A stretch of DNA of 64,000 nucleotides from Caloranaerobacter sp050286925. Its GTDB lineage: Bacteria; Bacillota; Clostridia; Tissierellales; Thermohalobacteraceae. Shown here piece by piece: positions 16,700 through 25,070 of the stretch. Made by a program: the position numbers and the translations under genes. Within the stretch, counting starts at the first letter, position 1. The number at the start of each line of letters is the position of its first letter. The DNA lies in assembly GCF_050286925.1 (NCBI RefSeq), contig NZ_JBFWFX010000011.1, positions 20,992-84,991 of the forward strand. The letters run 5' to 3'. The notes under the pieces were generated by a model. The model was not told the origin of the DNA. It searched no databases and worked only from the letters and a program-made list of their open reading frames with translations.

Positions 16700-17649
16700 T
16701 TAAATTTCTTAAGAGCACTCCCATTTAAATAACTACATTTTTTCCCTTGAAAAGTTTTTAATTCTATCATTTTATTAATTATTTCCTCTTTTACCTTCCA
16801 CCAACTTGTATTCCAATTAACAAAAATAGTATTTTCTTCAGGAGCTCTTCCTATAAGCCTCTGTACAACAATATCAGATTTAAGATATTCTAAAAAATTA
16901 ATAACTCTAAAAATATACTCATCCTTTGATATTATTTGTATTCTTCCTTCTTTATAAAGTTTTGCAAGAGGGGTATTTTCAACAATATATAAAGAATGCA
17001 GTTTAACCTGGTCAACTGATAAAGCAGACAATATTTTTGCATTTTCAATAACATCATCCATTGTATCCCATGGTAGATTTAATATCAAATGTGCACATAC
17101 TTCAAATCCAAAACTTTTAATCCTAATTACACTATCGATAAATTCAGCTAAAGTATGTCCTCTATTAATTTTTTTCAAAGTATGATAATTAACAGTTTGT
17201 AACCCCAATTCTATAGTAACGTTAACTCCATAATCGTCTTTTATCTTCTTTAGAAATTCTAAATACTTATCAGAAATACAATCTGGCCTTGTAGATATGT
17301 CAATTTCGACAATATCTTCTAATATAGCTTCTGTAATATTCTTTTTAAATGAACTTATATCCATGTATGTATTTGTAAAGTTCTGAAAGTAAGCTATAAA
17401 TTTATTCGCTTTATACTTTTTTTTGATATATGCCTTATTCGTTAAAATTTGATCTCTTACCGAAAGCACATTCGATAAGCTTTCAAAACCTGCACCTACT
17501 TCTCCACAAAAAATACACCCTCCATATCCTACCGTCCCATCTCTATTAGGACATGTAATTGGTAAATTTATTGGAAGTTTATAAACTTTTTCTCCATATT
17601 TGTTTTTTAGATAGACTGAATATACTCTGTATAAGTCTTTTTCTTCCAT
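16693..17649 (-). CDS. TIGR01212/YhcC-type radical SAM protein
   Basis: A 318-residue radical SAM protein with an unusual iron-sulfur motif ITCPNRDGTVGYGGCIFC (C33, C45, C48; spacing C-x11-C-x2-C), which is diagnostic for the YhcC family. It is followed by FTNTYMDISSFKKNI, DISTRPDCISDKYL and TIELGLQTVNYHTLKKINRGH. Its chemical substrate is not established. The 3' end of this gene is the site of the duplicated repeat: the intact gene carries one copy (16698-16840) and a fragment is left at 9348-9495. The last residue (G versus E in the fragment) and the stop differ between the copies. Confidence 0.9.
   Translation of the reverse strand: MEEKDLYRVYSVYLKNKYGEKVYKLPINLPITCPNRDGTVGYGGCIFCGEVGAGFESLSNVLSVRDQILTNKAYIKKKYKANKFIAYFQNFTNTYMDISSFKKNITEAILEDIVEIDISTRPDCISDKYLEFLKKIKDDYGVNVTIELGLQTVNYHTLKKINRGHTLAEFIDSVIRIKSFGFEVCAHLILNLPWDTMDDVIENAKILSALSVDQVKLHSLYIVENTPLAKLYKEGRIQIISKDEYIFRVINFLEYLKSDIVVQRLIGRAPEENTIFVNWNTSWWKVKEEIINKMIELKTFQGKKCSYLNGSALKKFKG
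16698..16840. repeat. Right copy of the 143-bp direct repeat
   Basis: Forms the 3' end of the intact radical SAM gene; 142 of 143 bases match 9353-9495. Similarity ends at the first base of the intergenic hairpin on one side and at TTCA/GGAG on the other. Confidence 0.95.
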
Positions 17650-17749
17650 ACTGCCACCCCATAAATTTATTACTAGACTCTATCTATTTTATCACAAAAA
17701 CTATAATTAATACTAACTTTCTTTTTCACAGTATATTCAGTCTAATGCT

Positions 17750-19006
17750 TTATAAAGTTCTCATGCTCTTATTAAACATTTGAGCTATAAACAAGAGTAA
17801 CAATACAATGCTAAATAATAGATATACATTTTGAAGTGATATAAATCCAACAAGTAATCCAACAATTCCACCACCAATAGGTGTAGCTGATAATGCTAAT
17901 GCATTTACAAATGATACTGCACGTGGAATATATTCTTGATCTACCCTAGACATTAATGCTACCTTTAATGGTACATTCATCATAGGAATTGATAATCCCA
18001 TAAATGCACAAATAATTACTAATGGTAAATATACTAATGCAGTTCCTTTAAATATATGTAATTGAGATAAACTTGCATAACATAGACTAAATATGATTCC
18101 TGAAAGAACAAACATTTGGAATCCTGAAAGTTTATTCTTTATAAATGGTACTAACATACTTCCAATAATCATTGCAATCGAAAATGATGTAGCCATAACA
18201 GAAATTGCATTAGGCCCTCTGTTTAAAACGATTTCTACATATGCAGGCATCATAGAATTAAATGGAATTAAAAATAAGTTAAACATTCCTGCAAATATAC
18301 AGACATTTAAAATAAATTTTTTCTTTAGTATGTACCTAGTTCCCTCACTTAAATCCTTAAAATATTGATTGACTGTCAACTTGCCTTCTTTCAAAGTTTC
18401 TTTAGGTACTTTTATTAATGCTATTAAAAAACCGCAAATAAAAAACGTAATTGCATCAATAAATATTACTCCACCTATACCAATTATCATAATAAGAGTA
18501 CCTGCTATAGAATATCCAATAAGTTCCATAAATGTAATAATACTTGAATCTAAAGACATTGCATGTTCGAATTTCTCTTTGCTAATAATTTGAGTAAGTA
18601 ATGATGTGTCTGACGGTGCTCTAAATGCTTCAAATGTAGAATTTATAAACGTAAATACAAATAAATGCCATGGTTGTAAAAATCCCTTTATAAAAAGAAA
18701 AGCCGTTAGAAAAACAGTAAATCCGCGTCCTATATCGCATAAATAAACAACTCTCTTCTTAGGTAAATAACTTACAACAACTCCAGATACAACATTAAAT
18801 AAAATCGACGGAATACCATTAACAGCATATAATGTAGCCAGCATTGCAGCTGATCCGGTTAATTTAAATACCATCCAACCATACGCCACAATATCTAAAG
18901 AATCTCCAAATCTTGAAATCAACTTTCCTATAATATATTTCATATACTCTGTTTCTTTAAGCAATACTTTATAACTCATTTTCTCTTTTATAGCTTTTTC
19001 GTCCAT
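17750..19006 (-). CDS. MFS exporter (MFS_3 / enterobactin-exporter-like)
   Basis: A 418-residue protein with 12 predicted membrane helices and the N-terminal pattern FGDSLDIVAYGWMVFKLTGS, then LPKKRVVYLCDIGRGF at the loop between helices 2 and 3. This layout is typical of small-molecule and macrolide efflux permeases of the MFS_3 group; substrate unknown. It starts at ATG 19006 after GGGGGGAG. Neighbours give no clue: a radical SAM gene downstream and an iron permease upstream, each with its own signals. The 250-base gap to the iron gene is A+T-rich and contains that gene's terminator. Confidence 0.87.
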   Translation of the reverse strand: MDEKAIKEKMSYKVLLKETEYMKYIIGKLISRFGDSLDIVAYGWMVFKLTGSAAMLATLYAVNGIPSILFNVVSGVVVSYLPKKRVVYLCDIGRGFTVFLTAFLFIKGFLQPWHLFVFTFINSTFEAFRAPSDTSLLTQIISKEKFEHAMSLDSSIITFMELIGYSIAGTLIMIIGIGGVIFIDAITFFICGFLIALIKVPKETLKEGKLTVNQYFKDLSEGTRYILKKKFILNVCIFAGMFNLFLIPFNSMMPAYVEIVLNRGPNAISVMATSFSIAMIIGSMLVPFIKNKLSGFQMFVLSGIIFSLCYASLSQLHIFKGTALVYLPLVIICAFMGLSIPMMNVPLKVALMSRVDQEYIPRAVSFVNALALSATPIGGGIVGLLVGFISLQNVYLLFSIVLLLLFIAQMFNKSMRTL

Positions 19007-19220
19007 TTAACTCCCCCCAAATAAAACCTTTTTTCGTAAAGTTAAATAGATGTTGTACAATTCCAAACTTTTAAACATCTGTAGTTATTTGCATTTATTT
19101 GTTATTTTGGACTTCTTTGTATAGAATATCTTAATTTCATTCATATGTCAATAAATATTTTCTGAATTTTTTAAAAAAATATGATAAATATTTCTCCTTA
19201 AATTTTTCTCTAAAAACAAA

Positions 19221-19252
19221 AAAACTGCTGACATTATAAGTCAACAGTTTTT
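19221..19252 (-). terminator. Terminator of the FTR1 gene
   Basis: AAAACTGcTGAC pairs with GTCAaCAGTTTT around a seven-base loop. The minus strand continues in a T run. Confidence 0.85.
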
Positions 19253-19259
19253 CTACAAT

Positions 19260-20075
19260 TTAAGCACTTTCTTTAACAACATTTTTATCTTTAAAATACT
19301 TTAATCCTACAACTCCTAAATAAATCCAATAACTAATCACCTCAATTAGAGACGGATTACCATTATACCCAAACATAGCCTTTAATATTGAGCCTATAGT
19401 CCCTTTTTCATTCAATATACCATTTATATTATATAAATGTTCAACTATTATAGGAATAACATGAGCTTCCTGTAACTCGTGAATTCCATGAGCAAATAAT
19501 CCTGCTGCAATTAATATTATTAAACCTCCTGTAACTTTAAAAAATTGTTGTAAATTTAATTTTACTGTAGTCTTAAATATAATGTATGCTACAGCAATTG
19601 CTGCTATTAGCCCAATAATTGAACCAATCAAAGAGCTTAACCATGATACTTGATTTGATAGTGCTTTAAAGAACAATACAACTTCTACACCTTCTCTATA
19701 TACTGATAAGAATGCAAGTGATGCTAATCCATACACTTTATTGTCACTAACAGCGCTGTCTATCTTTCTATGTAGGTCTTCTTTCAGACCTTTACTCTGA
19801 TTTTTCATCCAAATAATCATTGAAGTAAGTATCACAACTGCAACAAGCATTATTATTCCTTCAAATATTTCTTCACTTCTCCCTTCAAATCCACCTGCTA
19901 ATACCTCAAATAAGTAAGCAGTAACAGCGCTTGCTAAAACTGCAAACCCAGCTCCACCATATACATATTTATTAAGATTTTGTTTGTTAATTTTAGCTAA
20001 ATAACCTAATATAATACCGATAATTAATGCTGCTTCAAGAGCTTCTCTAAATATTAGTAGAAAACTACTAAACAT
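19260..20075 (-). CDS. FTR1-family iron permease (EfeU-like)
   Basis: Takes up iron through the cytoplasmic membrane. A 271-residue polytopic protein with the two REXXE iron-binding motifs of the family: R10-E11-A-L-E14 near the N-terminus and R127-E128-G-V-E131 in the middle. These are the ferroxidase-linked permease motifs of yeast Ftr1 and EfeU. No efeO/efeB gene is next to it, so it may act alone. Two Fur-box-like sites frame its promoter. ATG 20075 follows AGGAGAGGTG. Confidence 0.9.
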   Translation of the reverse strand: MFSSFLLIFREALEAALIIGIILGYLAKINKQNLNKYVYGGAGFAVLASAVTAYLFEVLAGGFEGRSEEIFEGIIMLVAVVILTSMIIWMKNQSKGLKEDLHRKIDSAVSDNKVYGLASLAFLSVYREGVEVVLFFKALSNQVSWLSSLIGSIIGLIAAIAVAYIIFKTTVKLNLQQFFKVTGGLIILIAAGLFAHGIHELQEAHVIPIIVEHLYNINGILNEKGTIGSILKAMFGYNGNPSLIEVISYWIYLGVVGLKYFKDKNVVKESA

Positions 20076-20115
20076 ATAATCACCTCTCCTTATATTAATG
20101 TGTTTAGTTGATATT

Positions 20116-20134
20116 GATATTGATTTTCATTTTC
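20116..20134 (-). promoter_or_regulatory. Fur box 2 (promoter-proximal)
   Basis: Plus-strand GATATTGATTTTCATTTTC matches the Fur consensus GATAATGATAATCATTATC at 15 of 19 positions. It covers the predicted transcription start of the FTR1 gene. Confidence 0.65.
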
Positions 20135-20140
20135 TATTAT

Positions 20141-20169
20141 ATTGTATAATGTAGCAACAAAATTGTCAA
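20141..20169 (-). promoter_or_regulatory. Promoter of the FTR1 iron permease gene
   Basis: Minus-strand TTGACA (20169-20164), 17-base spacer, TACAAT (20146-20141). It is bracketed by two Fur-like sites. Confidence 0.8.
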
Positions 20170-20176
20170 GTATTTT

Positions 20177-20195
20177 GATAACGATTATCATTATA
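20177..20195 (-). promoter_or_regulatory. Fur box 1 (upstream of -35)
   Basis: GATAACGATTATCATTATA, 16 of 19 positions as in the Fur consensus, 7 bases upstream of the -35. With box 2 it makes the promoter likely iron-repressed. Confidence 0.8.
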
Positions 20196-20227
20196 TATTT
20201 CTACCAAAGAAAAGTATAAAAATAAAA

Positions 20228-20262
20228 AGAGACAACCTTTGTGTAAACAAAAGCTGTCTCTT
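20228..20262 (-). terminator. Terminator of the CstA-like gene
   Basis: AGAGACA pairs with TGTCTCT, with an inner TTTG/CAAA helix. The minus strand ends TTTTTATTTTT. Confidence 0.85.
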
Positions 20263-20294
20263 CATCTAATGAATTCATTATTTATAATATAAAA

Positions 20295-21725
20295 TTATGC
20301 TTTTATTTCAGATTCTAACCCTTTAACATTTTTAAATTTAGTAATAAATATAACTAAAGCAATAACAGCTACAATTATACCAACTGGATATGAAATAGTA
20401 GTTGGTAATCTAAATCCTTCTGGAGCTTGAAGTATATAAGTTACACTTACTGCTGTCATAAATGTAGCAGGAATTGTAGCAATCCAATGTATCTTTTTAT
20501 TAATCATTAAATATGCAGCTGAAGCCCAAAGAACTATCATTGCTAATGTTTGATTTGACCACGCAAAATATCTCCATATTATGCCAAAATCAATTCTTGT
20601 TAAAGTAAAACCTACTGCAAATAGTGGTACTGCAAGCATTAATCTCTTTTTAATTTCACCTTGCTTAAATCCTAATGCATCTGCAATAACTAGTCTTGCA
20701 CTTCTAAATGCAGTATCTCCTGATGTTATAGGCGCTGCTATAACACCTAGCATAGCAAGTACCCCACCTATAGGTCCAAGCAAACTACTTGAAATAGTTT
20801 TAACAACTGCTCCTGGTCCACCACTTGCTATAGTCTCATTTAATCCTAATATACCACCATCAAAGAATGACATAGCTGCTGCTGCCCATATTAATGCTAT
20901 AATACCTTCAGAAATCATTGCACCATAGAAAATTCTTCTTCCATATTTTTCATTAGAAATACATCTTGCCATCATTGGTGATTGTGTAGCATGGAAACCA
21001 CTAATAGCGCCACAAGCAATTGTTACAAATAACATAGGCCAAATCGGTAATCCTTTTGGATGTAGATTAGTTAATGCTATTTCTGGAATATTATATCCTT
21101 TAATAACTAGCATACCGCCTATTCCAACTGCCATTATTAATAAAGCTGCACCAAATAATGGATATATCCTACCAATCACCTTATCTACAGGAAGAATAGT
21201 GGCTAAGAAATAATATACAATTATAATTCCTAACCATACACTAGCACTATCTATTCCACCTAAATTAAGACTTGCCAAAAGTTTAGCTGGTCCAGTCATA
21301 AATACTGTTCCAACTAGTATCAATAATACTACTGAGAAAATCCTCATTATCTTTCTTGCTTTCTCGCCTAGATAAATACCTACAATCTCTGAAATACTTT
21401 TCCCCTCATGTCTAACTGAAAGCATGCCTGAAAAATAATCATGCACAGCACCAGCAAAAATACTACCCAATACAATCCATAAAAATGCCGCTGGTCCAAA
21501 TAAAGCACCCATTATTGCACCAAAAATTGGCCCTAAACCTGCAATGTTCAAGAATTGAATCAAGAAGATTTTTGGCCAACTTAATTGAACAAAATCCACC
21601 CCATCATTCATTGCAACTGCAGGAGTAGGTCTCTTTTCATCAACTCCGAAAACCTTTTCCACAAATTTACCATAAGTGAAATATCCCAATACTAAAATTA
21701 AGATAGAAGTTAAGAATGATACCAT
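20295..21725 (-). CDS. CstA-family carbon starvation / peptide or pyruvate transporter
   Basis: A polytopic 476-residue carrier of the CstA family: FTYGKFVEKVFGVD near the start, then FLNIAGLGPIFGAIMGALFG, AVHDYFSGMLSVRHEGKSI and IACGAISGFHATQSPMMARC. CstA relatives take up pyruvate or peptides (BtsT of E. coli takes up pyruvate); this member is of the shorter clostridial kind. The LytS/LytTR genes stand directly upstream in the same direction, and two LytTR-like boxes lie before its promoter, so a pyruvate-sensing switch is the best hypothesis (inference). Confidence 0.85.
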   Translation of the reverse strand: MVSFLTSILILVLGYFTYGKFVEKVFGVDEKRPTPAVAMNDGVDFVQLSWPKIFLIQFLNIAGLGPIFGAIMGALFGPAAFLWIVLGSIFAGAVHDYFSGMLSVRHEGKSISEIVGIYLGEKARKIMRIFSVVLLILVGTVFMTGPAKLLASLNLGGIDSASVWLGIIIVYYFLATILPVDKVIGRIYPLFGAALLIMAVGIGGMLVIKGYNIPEIALTNLHPKGLPIWPMLFVTIACGAISGFHATQSPMMARCISNEKYGRRIFYGAMISEGIIALIWAAAAMSFFDGGILGLNETIASGGPGAVVKTISSSLLGPIGGVLAMLGVIAAPITSGDTAFRSARLVIADALGFKQGEIKKRLMLAVPLFAVGFTLTRIDFGIIWRYFAWSNQTLAMIVLWASAAYLMINKKIHWIATIPATFMTAVSVTYILQAPEGFRLPTTISYPVGIIVAVIALVIFITKFKNVKGLESEIKA

Positions 21726-21765
21726 GCTTTCTACCCCCTATTATAATGTTGTTCATTTCAGTTTT

Positions 21766-21771
21766 ATTATA
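21766..21771 (-). promoter_or_regulatory. Likely -10 of the CstA-like gene
   Basis: Minus-strand TATAAT at 21771-21766. The -35 position (CCTATT) is poor, as expected for an activator-dependent promoter. Confidence 0.5.
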
Positions 21772-21804
21772 ACTTTAAATAGTAATAAAATAGGGGGAAT
21801 AGGA

Positions 21805-21836
21805 TTAAATTGCAAATATTCGCTCTTAAACTGCAA
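21805..21836 (-). promoter_or_regulatory. Pair of LytTR-like boxes upstream of the CstA-like gene
   Basis: On the minus strand two direct repeats, TTGCAGTTTAA and TTGCAATTTAA, 21 bp apart (start to start) with 10 of 11 identical bases. LytTR regulators bind two such repeats spaced by about two helical turns. They lie upstream of the -10. Confidence 0.7.
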
Positions 21837-21856
21837 TATTCATGTATAAACTACAT

Positions 21857-22621
21857 TTAGTTTATATCCATTATCCCTCTGAATTCTTTAACCTGGCTCC
21901 TGCTTACAGGTATCTTTTCTTTGCTATATTTCATCTTAACCCGATACGTGCTGTTAAACCACGGCTCAATTTCCTCTATATAATCAAGATTTATTAAAAA
22001 GCTTCTATGGCTCCTAAAAAAATTCTTTGTGTTAAGTTTTTTTTCAAGTTGACTTAATGTATTGTTTGATTCAAATTTCCCTTTTGTAGAAACTATAATT
22101 GTATTTCTTCCCTCTACTGTAATATAAATTATTTCACCGGGATCTAAAGGAATCAGTTTACCGTTTTTATACACAGATATTTTACTAATTTTATTCCTTC
22201 TTTCATTCTTTATAAATCTTAAAAATTTTTCTAACTTATCATCATAATCTGCTCTACTATAATGTATCTCCTTTACTTTTTCTATTGCCTTTTTAAGTCT
22301 TTCCTTAGATACGGGTTTTAGTAGATAATCAACAGCATTTACCTCAAAGGCCTTTATAGCAAACTGGTCAAAGGCTGTAATAAATACTATTAAAGGAACA
22401 TATTCACCTTTTACAACACGCTCTGTCACTTCTATTCCACTAATTTTAGGCATCTTTATATCTAAAAAAATCAAATCAGGCTTTAACCTTTGGATTAATT
22501 CAATAGCTTCTAATCCATGAGTTGCTTCACCAACTATGTCTATGTCATCAAACTCCTGTAACAAATATTTTATTTCTTCCCTTGCAGGCATTTCATCTTC
22601 AACTATTATGCACCTTATCAT
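21857..22621 (-). CDS. LytTR-family response regulator
   Basis: The output half of a two-component system; 254 residues. The receiver domain has the acidic pair E8/D9 and phosphorylation site D54 in LIFLDIKMPKISGIEV, then VNAVDYLLKPVSKERL. The C-terminal LytTR DNA-binding domain contains FFRSHRSFLINLDYIEE and IPVSRSQVKEFR. It overlaps the kinase gene by 23 bases, so the two are co-translated. Known relatives include BtsR/YehT, LytR and AgrA. The likely target is the next gene, the CstA-like carrier. Confidence 0.93.
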   Translation of the reverse strand: MIRCIIVEDEMPAREEIKYLLQEFDDIDIVGEATHGLEAIELIQRLKPDLIFLDIKMPKISGIEVTERVVKGEYVPLIVFITAFDQFAIKAFEVNAVDYLLKPVSKERLKKAIEKVKEIHYSRADYDDKLEKFLRFIKNERRNKISKISVYKNGKLIPLDPGEIIYITVEGRNTIIVSTKGKFESNNTLSQLEKKLNTKNFFRSHRSFLINLDYIEEIEPWFNSTYRVKMKYSKEKIPVSRSQVKEFRGIMDIN

Positions 22622-24344
22622 TTAAGCTATCCTCCTTTGAATTTTTAGGAATCCTCATTGTTACAGTTGTCCCAACTCCTAGCTCGCTCTCAATTTTCAA
22701 ACCATATTCTTCACCATATTTGTTTTTTAGCCTATTATTTACATTTATAAGTCCTACTGAATCATTTCCCTCCTTTTTAGAAAAAATATGTTTTATATAT
22801 TCCTCATCCATTCCGACACCATCGTCTTTTACAATTAATATTGTTTCTTTTTCATCATCAATAGCTTTAATTATTATAGTACCTCCCTCAAGTTTTTCCA
22901 TTATGCCATGTTTAATAGCATTTTCTACTATAGGCTGCAATATTAGAGGAGGTAAAAAACAGGTTATTTTATCCGGTATATCAAACTTTACATTTAACTT
23001 ATCTCCAAATCTTGCCTTCTCTATTTCAAGATAAGATTTTATATATTCTATTTCCTTTGTAAGTTCAACTTCTTCTCCACTCTGCTGCAAATTTTTCCTG
23101 AAATATGAACCTAAATGTAATAAAAGTTCCCTAGCCTTATCTGGTTTTGTCCTTATAAATGATACTATTGTGTTTATAGCATTAAATAGAAAATGGGGAT
23201 TGATTTGAGCCTGTAAAGCCTTTAATTCAGCCTTTGCAAGTAATTCAGACTGATATTCTATTTTACTTAATTCAATTTGTGTTGAAAAAAGTAGTCCTAA
23301 TCCTAAAGCCAATTCTAAATCAACCTGAGTAATGGAATTATCATCAGTTTTGTAGAGTTTCAACGTACCTATTACTTTATTGTTTTCTTTTAAAGGAACT
23401 ATAATAGCTGACTTTAATTCACACGTATGAACATTACAATCAATTTCCTCCTTAGAATTCGCTACCATATATTTGCCACTCTTAATTACTTCCTTCGTAA
23501 TAATAGTCTTTATCCTATCACCAGCTTTATGATGGTCTTCACCAGCTCCAACATGAGCTAAAATCTTTTCCCTATCTGTAAAAGCAACTGCCTTTAAATC
23601 AGTCATCTCATAAATTATCTGGGCTGTTTCACGTGCTGTTTCAGCATTAAAACCTTTTCTAAAATATTTTAATGTCTTATTTGCTATTTTTAATGCTATC
23701 TGTGCTTGATATGCAGCTGCCCTATCCTGATCCTTAAATATACTCTCTGTAATAGCAATAAATATCGCTATGCCTATGGAATTAGCAACTATCATTGGTA
23801 TACCAATTATTTCCACTAAATTAACTGCTTCTATAAAAGGTTTCGCTACTATAAGGATTATTATCATCTGAATAATTTCAGCAATAATTCCCATAACCAA
23901 AGAAAATAACCATTTATTTTCGGTTTTGTAAAACTTTTCACTTAACATCCCAGCCATTATACCTTCTATAATCGTCGAAATCGCACAGGCTACAGCTGTG
24001 AATCCTCCTATATCTATAACCCACCTGTGAAATCCTGCAATTATACCCGATAATATTCCTACAAAAGGACCTCCTAAAAGTCCTCCAACAAATACACCTA
24101 TTACCCTGGAGTTTGCCAATGCCCCTTTAACCAGTATACCTGAGTAAGTTCCAATTATACCAAATATTCCGAAAAGTATTGAAAGAATAAATTTATCTGA
24201 GAGACTGATATTTTTCTTAGTAACAAGCTTTCTAAATAAATCTATTTTTGACATAATAAAAGCCAGTATTATTATTGTTCCAACTCTATTTACTAAACTG
24301 GTAAGTATTGTTAGTATCAATATAAACACCTCTTTAATTTTCAC
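22599..24344 (-). CDS. LytS-type sensor histidine kinase (5TM-5TMR)
   Basis: A membrane sensor kinase of 581 residues. Residues 1-200 hold the 5TM-5TMR_LYT sensing domain with the family mark NSRVIGVFVGGLLGGPFVG at 78-96. Residues 225-360 look like a GAF domain. The His_kinase core has QAQINPHFLFNAINT with the phosphoacceptor H384, and the ATP-binding part shows PPLILQPIVENAIKHG and VKDDGVGMD. LytS-family kinases of the BtsS/YehU kind sense external pyruvate in enterobacteria. Its neighbours fit a similar role. Confidence 0.93.
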   Translation of the reverse strand: MKIKEVFILILTILTSLVNRVGTIIILAFIMSKIDLFRKLVTKKNISLSDKFILSILFGIFGIIGTYSGILVKGALANSRVIGVFVGGLLGGPFVGILSGIIAGFHRWVIDIGGFTAVACAISTIIEGIMAGMLSEKFYKTENKWLFSLVMGIIAEIIQMIIILIVAKPFIEAVNLVEIIGIPMIVANSIGIAIFIAITESIFKDQDRAAAYQAQIALKIANKTLKYFRKGFNAETARETAQIIYEMTDLKAVAFTDREKILAHVGAGEDHHKAGDRIKTIITKEVIKSGKYMVANSKEEIDCNVHTCELKSAIIVPLKENNKVIGTLKLYKTDDNSITQVDLELALGLGLLFSTQIELSKIEYQSELLAKAELKALQAQINPHFLFNAINTIVSFIRTKPDKARELLLHLGSYFRKNLQQSGEEVELTKEIEYIKSYLEIEKARFGDKLNVKFDIPDKITCFLPPLILQPIVENAIKHGIMEKLEGGTIIIKAIDDEKETILIVKDDGVGMDEEYIKHIFSKKEGNDSVGLINVNNRLKNKYGEEYGLKIESELGVGTTVTMRIPKNSKEDSLNDKVHNS

Positions 24345-24405
24345 TATAACTTAATTTTATACTATTTATATTATTAAATAAATATAAGTTCAAAGAAAAA
24401 AATAA

Positions 24406-24433
24406 AGGCTTAAGATATTTTTATCTTAAGCCT
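24406..24433 (-). terminator. Terminator of the his operon
   Basis: AGGCTTAAGAT stem with a T-rich loop, followed by TTTATTTTTTT on the minus strand, at the end of hisIE. Confidence 0.9.
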
Positions 24434-25070
24434 ATTTATGCCTTTTATAAAGTTCCCTTTTAATATCTTCTACAGTTACTCCCATTTCTACCATCAAAAC
24501 AAGAATATGATACACTAAGTCGGAAACTTCATATATTACTTCCTCTTTACTTTTATTTTTGGCTCCAATTATAACTTCGCTTGTCTCTTCTCCTATTTTT
24601 TTAAGAATTTTATCCAAACCTTTTTCAAACAAATAACTTGTATATGAATCTTCTTGTGGATTATTTTTCCTATCTTCTATCAGTTTGTATAAATAATTTA
24701 CAAATTTATCTATATTGTCTTCATTACTTAAAGCACTAGACTCTAAAATCTTATTGTAAAAACAAGAGTATTCCCCTGTATGGCAAGCTACTCCCTTTTG
24801 CTTAACTTTAATAAGTATCGAATCACCGTCGCAATCATAATACATATCTACAATCTCTTGAAAATTACCCGATGTTTCTCCCTTATTCCATAATTTTTTT
24901 CTACTTCTGCTGTAAAACCATGTTTTACCCGTTTCCATTGTCTTTAGTAAAGATTTTTTATTCATATATGCAAGCATTAAAACTTCTTTAGTTTCTACAT
25001 CCTGTACTATAACAGGAATCAAACCGTTGGAATCAAACTTTATTTTTTCAACAAACTCCATCTGTTTCAT
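24432..25070 (-). CDS. hisIE: Phosphoribosyl-AMP cyclohydrolase / phosphoribosyl-ATP diphosphatase
   Basis: A bifunctional enzyme of 212 residues for steps 2 and 3 of histidine synthesis. The HisI half (1-110) has LMLAYMNKKSLLKTMETGKT, TSGNFQEIVDMYYDCDGDS and GVACHTGEYSCF (zinc ligands). The HisE half (about 120-212) has SYTSYLFEKGLDKILKKIGE and EVIYEVSDLVYH. Last gene of the his operon, overlapping hisF by 4 bases. A strong terminator follows. Confidence 0.95.
   Translation of the reverse strand: MKQMEFVEKIKFDSNGLIPVIVQDVETKEVLMLAYMNKKSLLKTMETGKTWFYSRSRKKLWNKGETSGNFQEIVDMYYDCDGDSILIKVKQKGVACHTGEYSCFYNKILESSALSNEDNIDKFVNYLYKLIEDRKNNPQEDSYTSYLFEKGLDKILKKIGEETSEVIIGAKNKSKEEVIYEVSDLVYHILVLMVEMGVTVEDIKRELYKRHK

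Noticed and set aside
9300..16900. Integrase or transposase of the XrtG island
   Set aside because: None of the reading frames shows tyrosine or serine recombinase or DDE motifs, so the mechanism of insertion is left open.
20581..20928. 115-codon plus-strand frame opposite the CstA-like gene
   Set aside because: It is the antisense of a conserved membrane protein, has no ribosome site and no family resemblance.
22522..23034. 170-codon plus-strand frame opposite the LytS/LytTR junction
   Set aside because: Antisense shadow of conserved kinase and regulator motifs.
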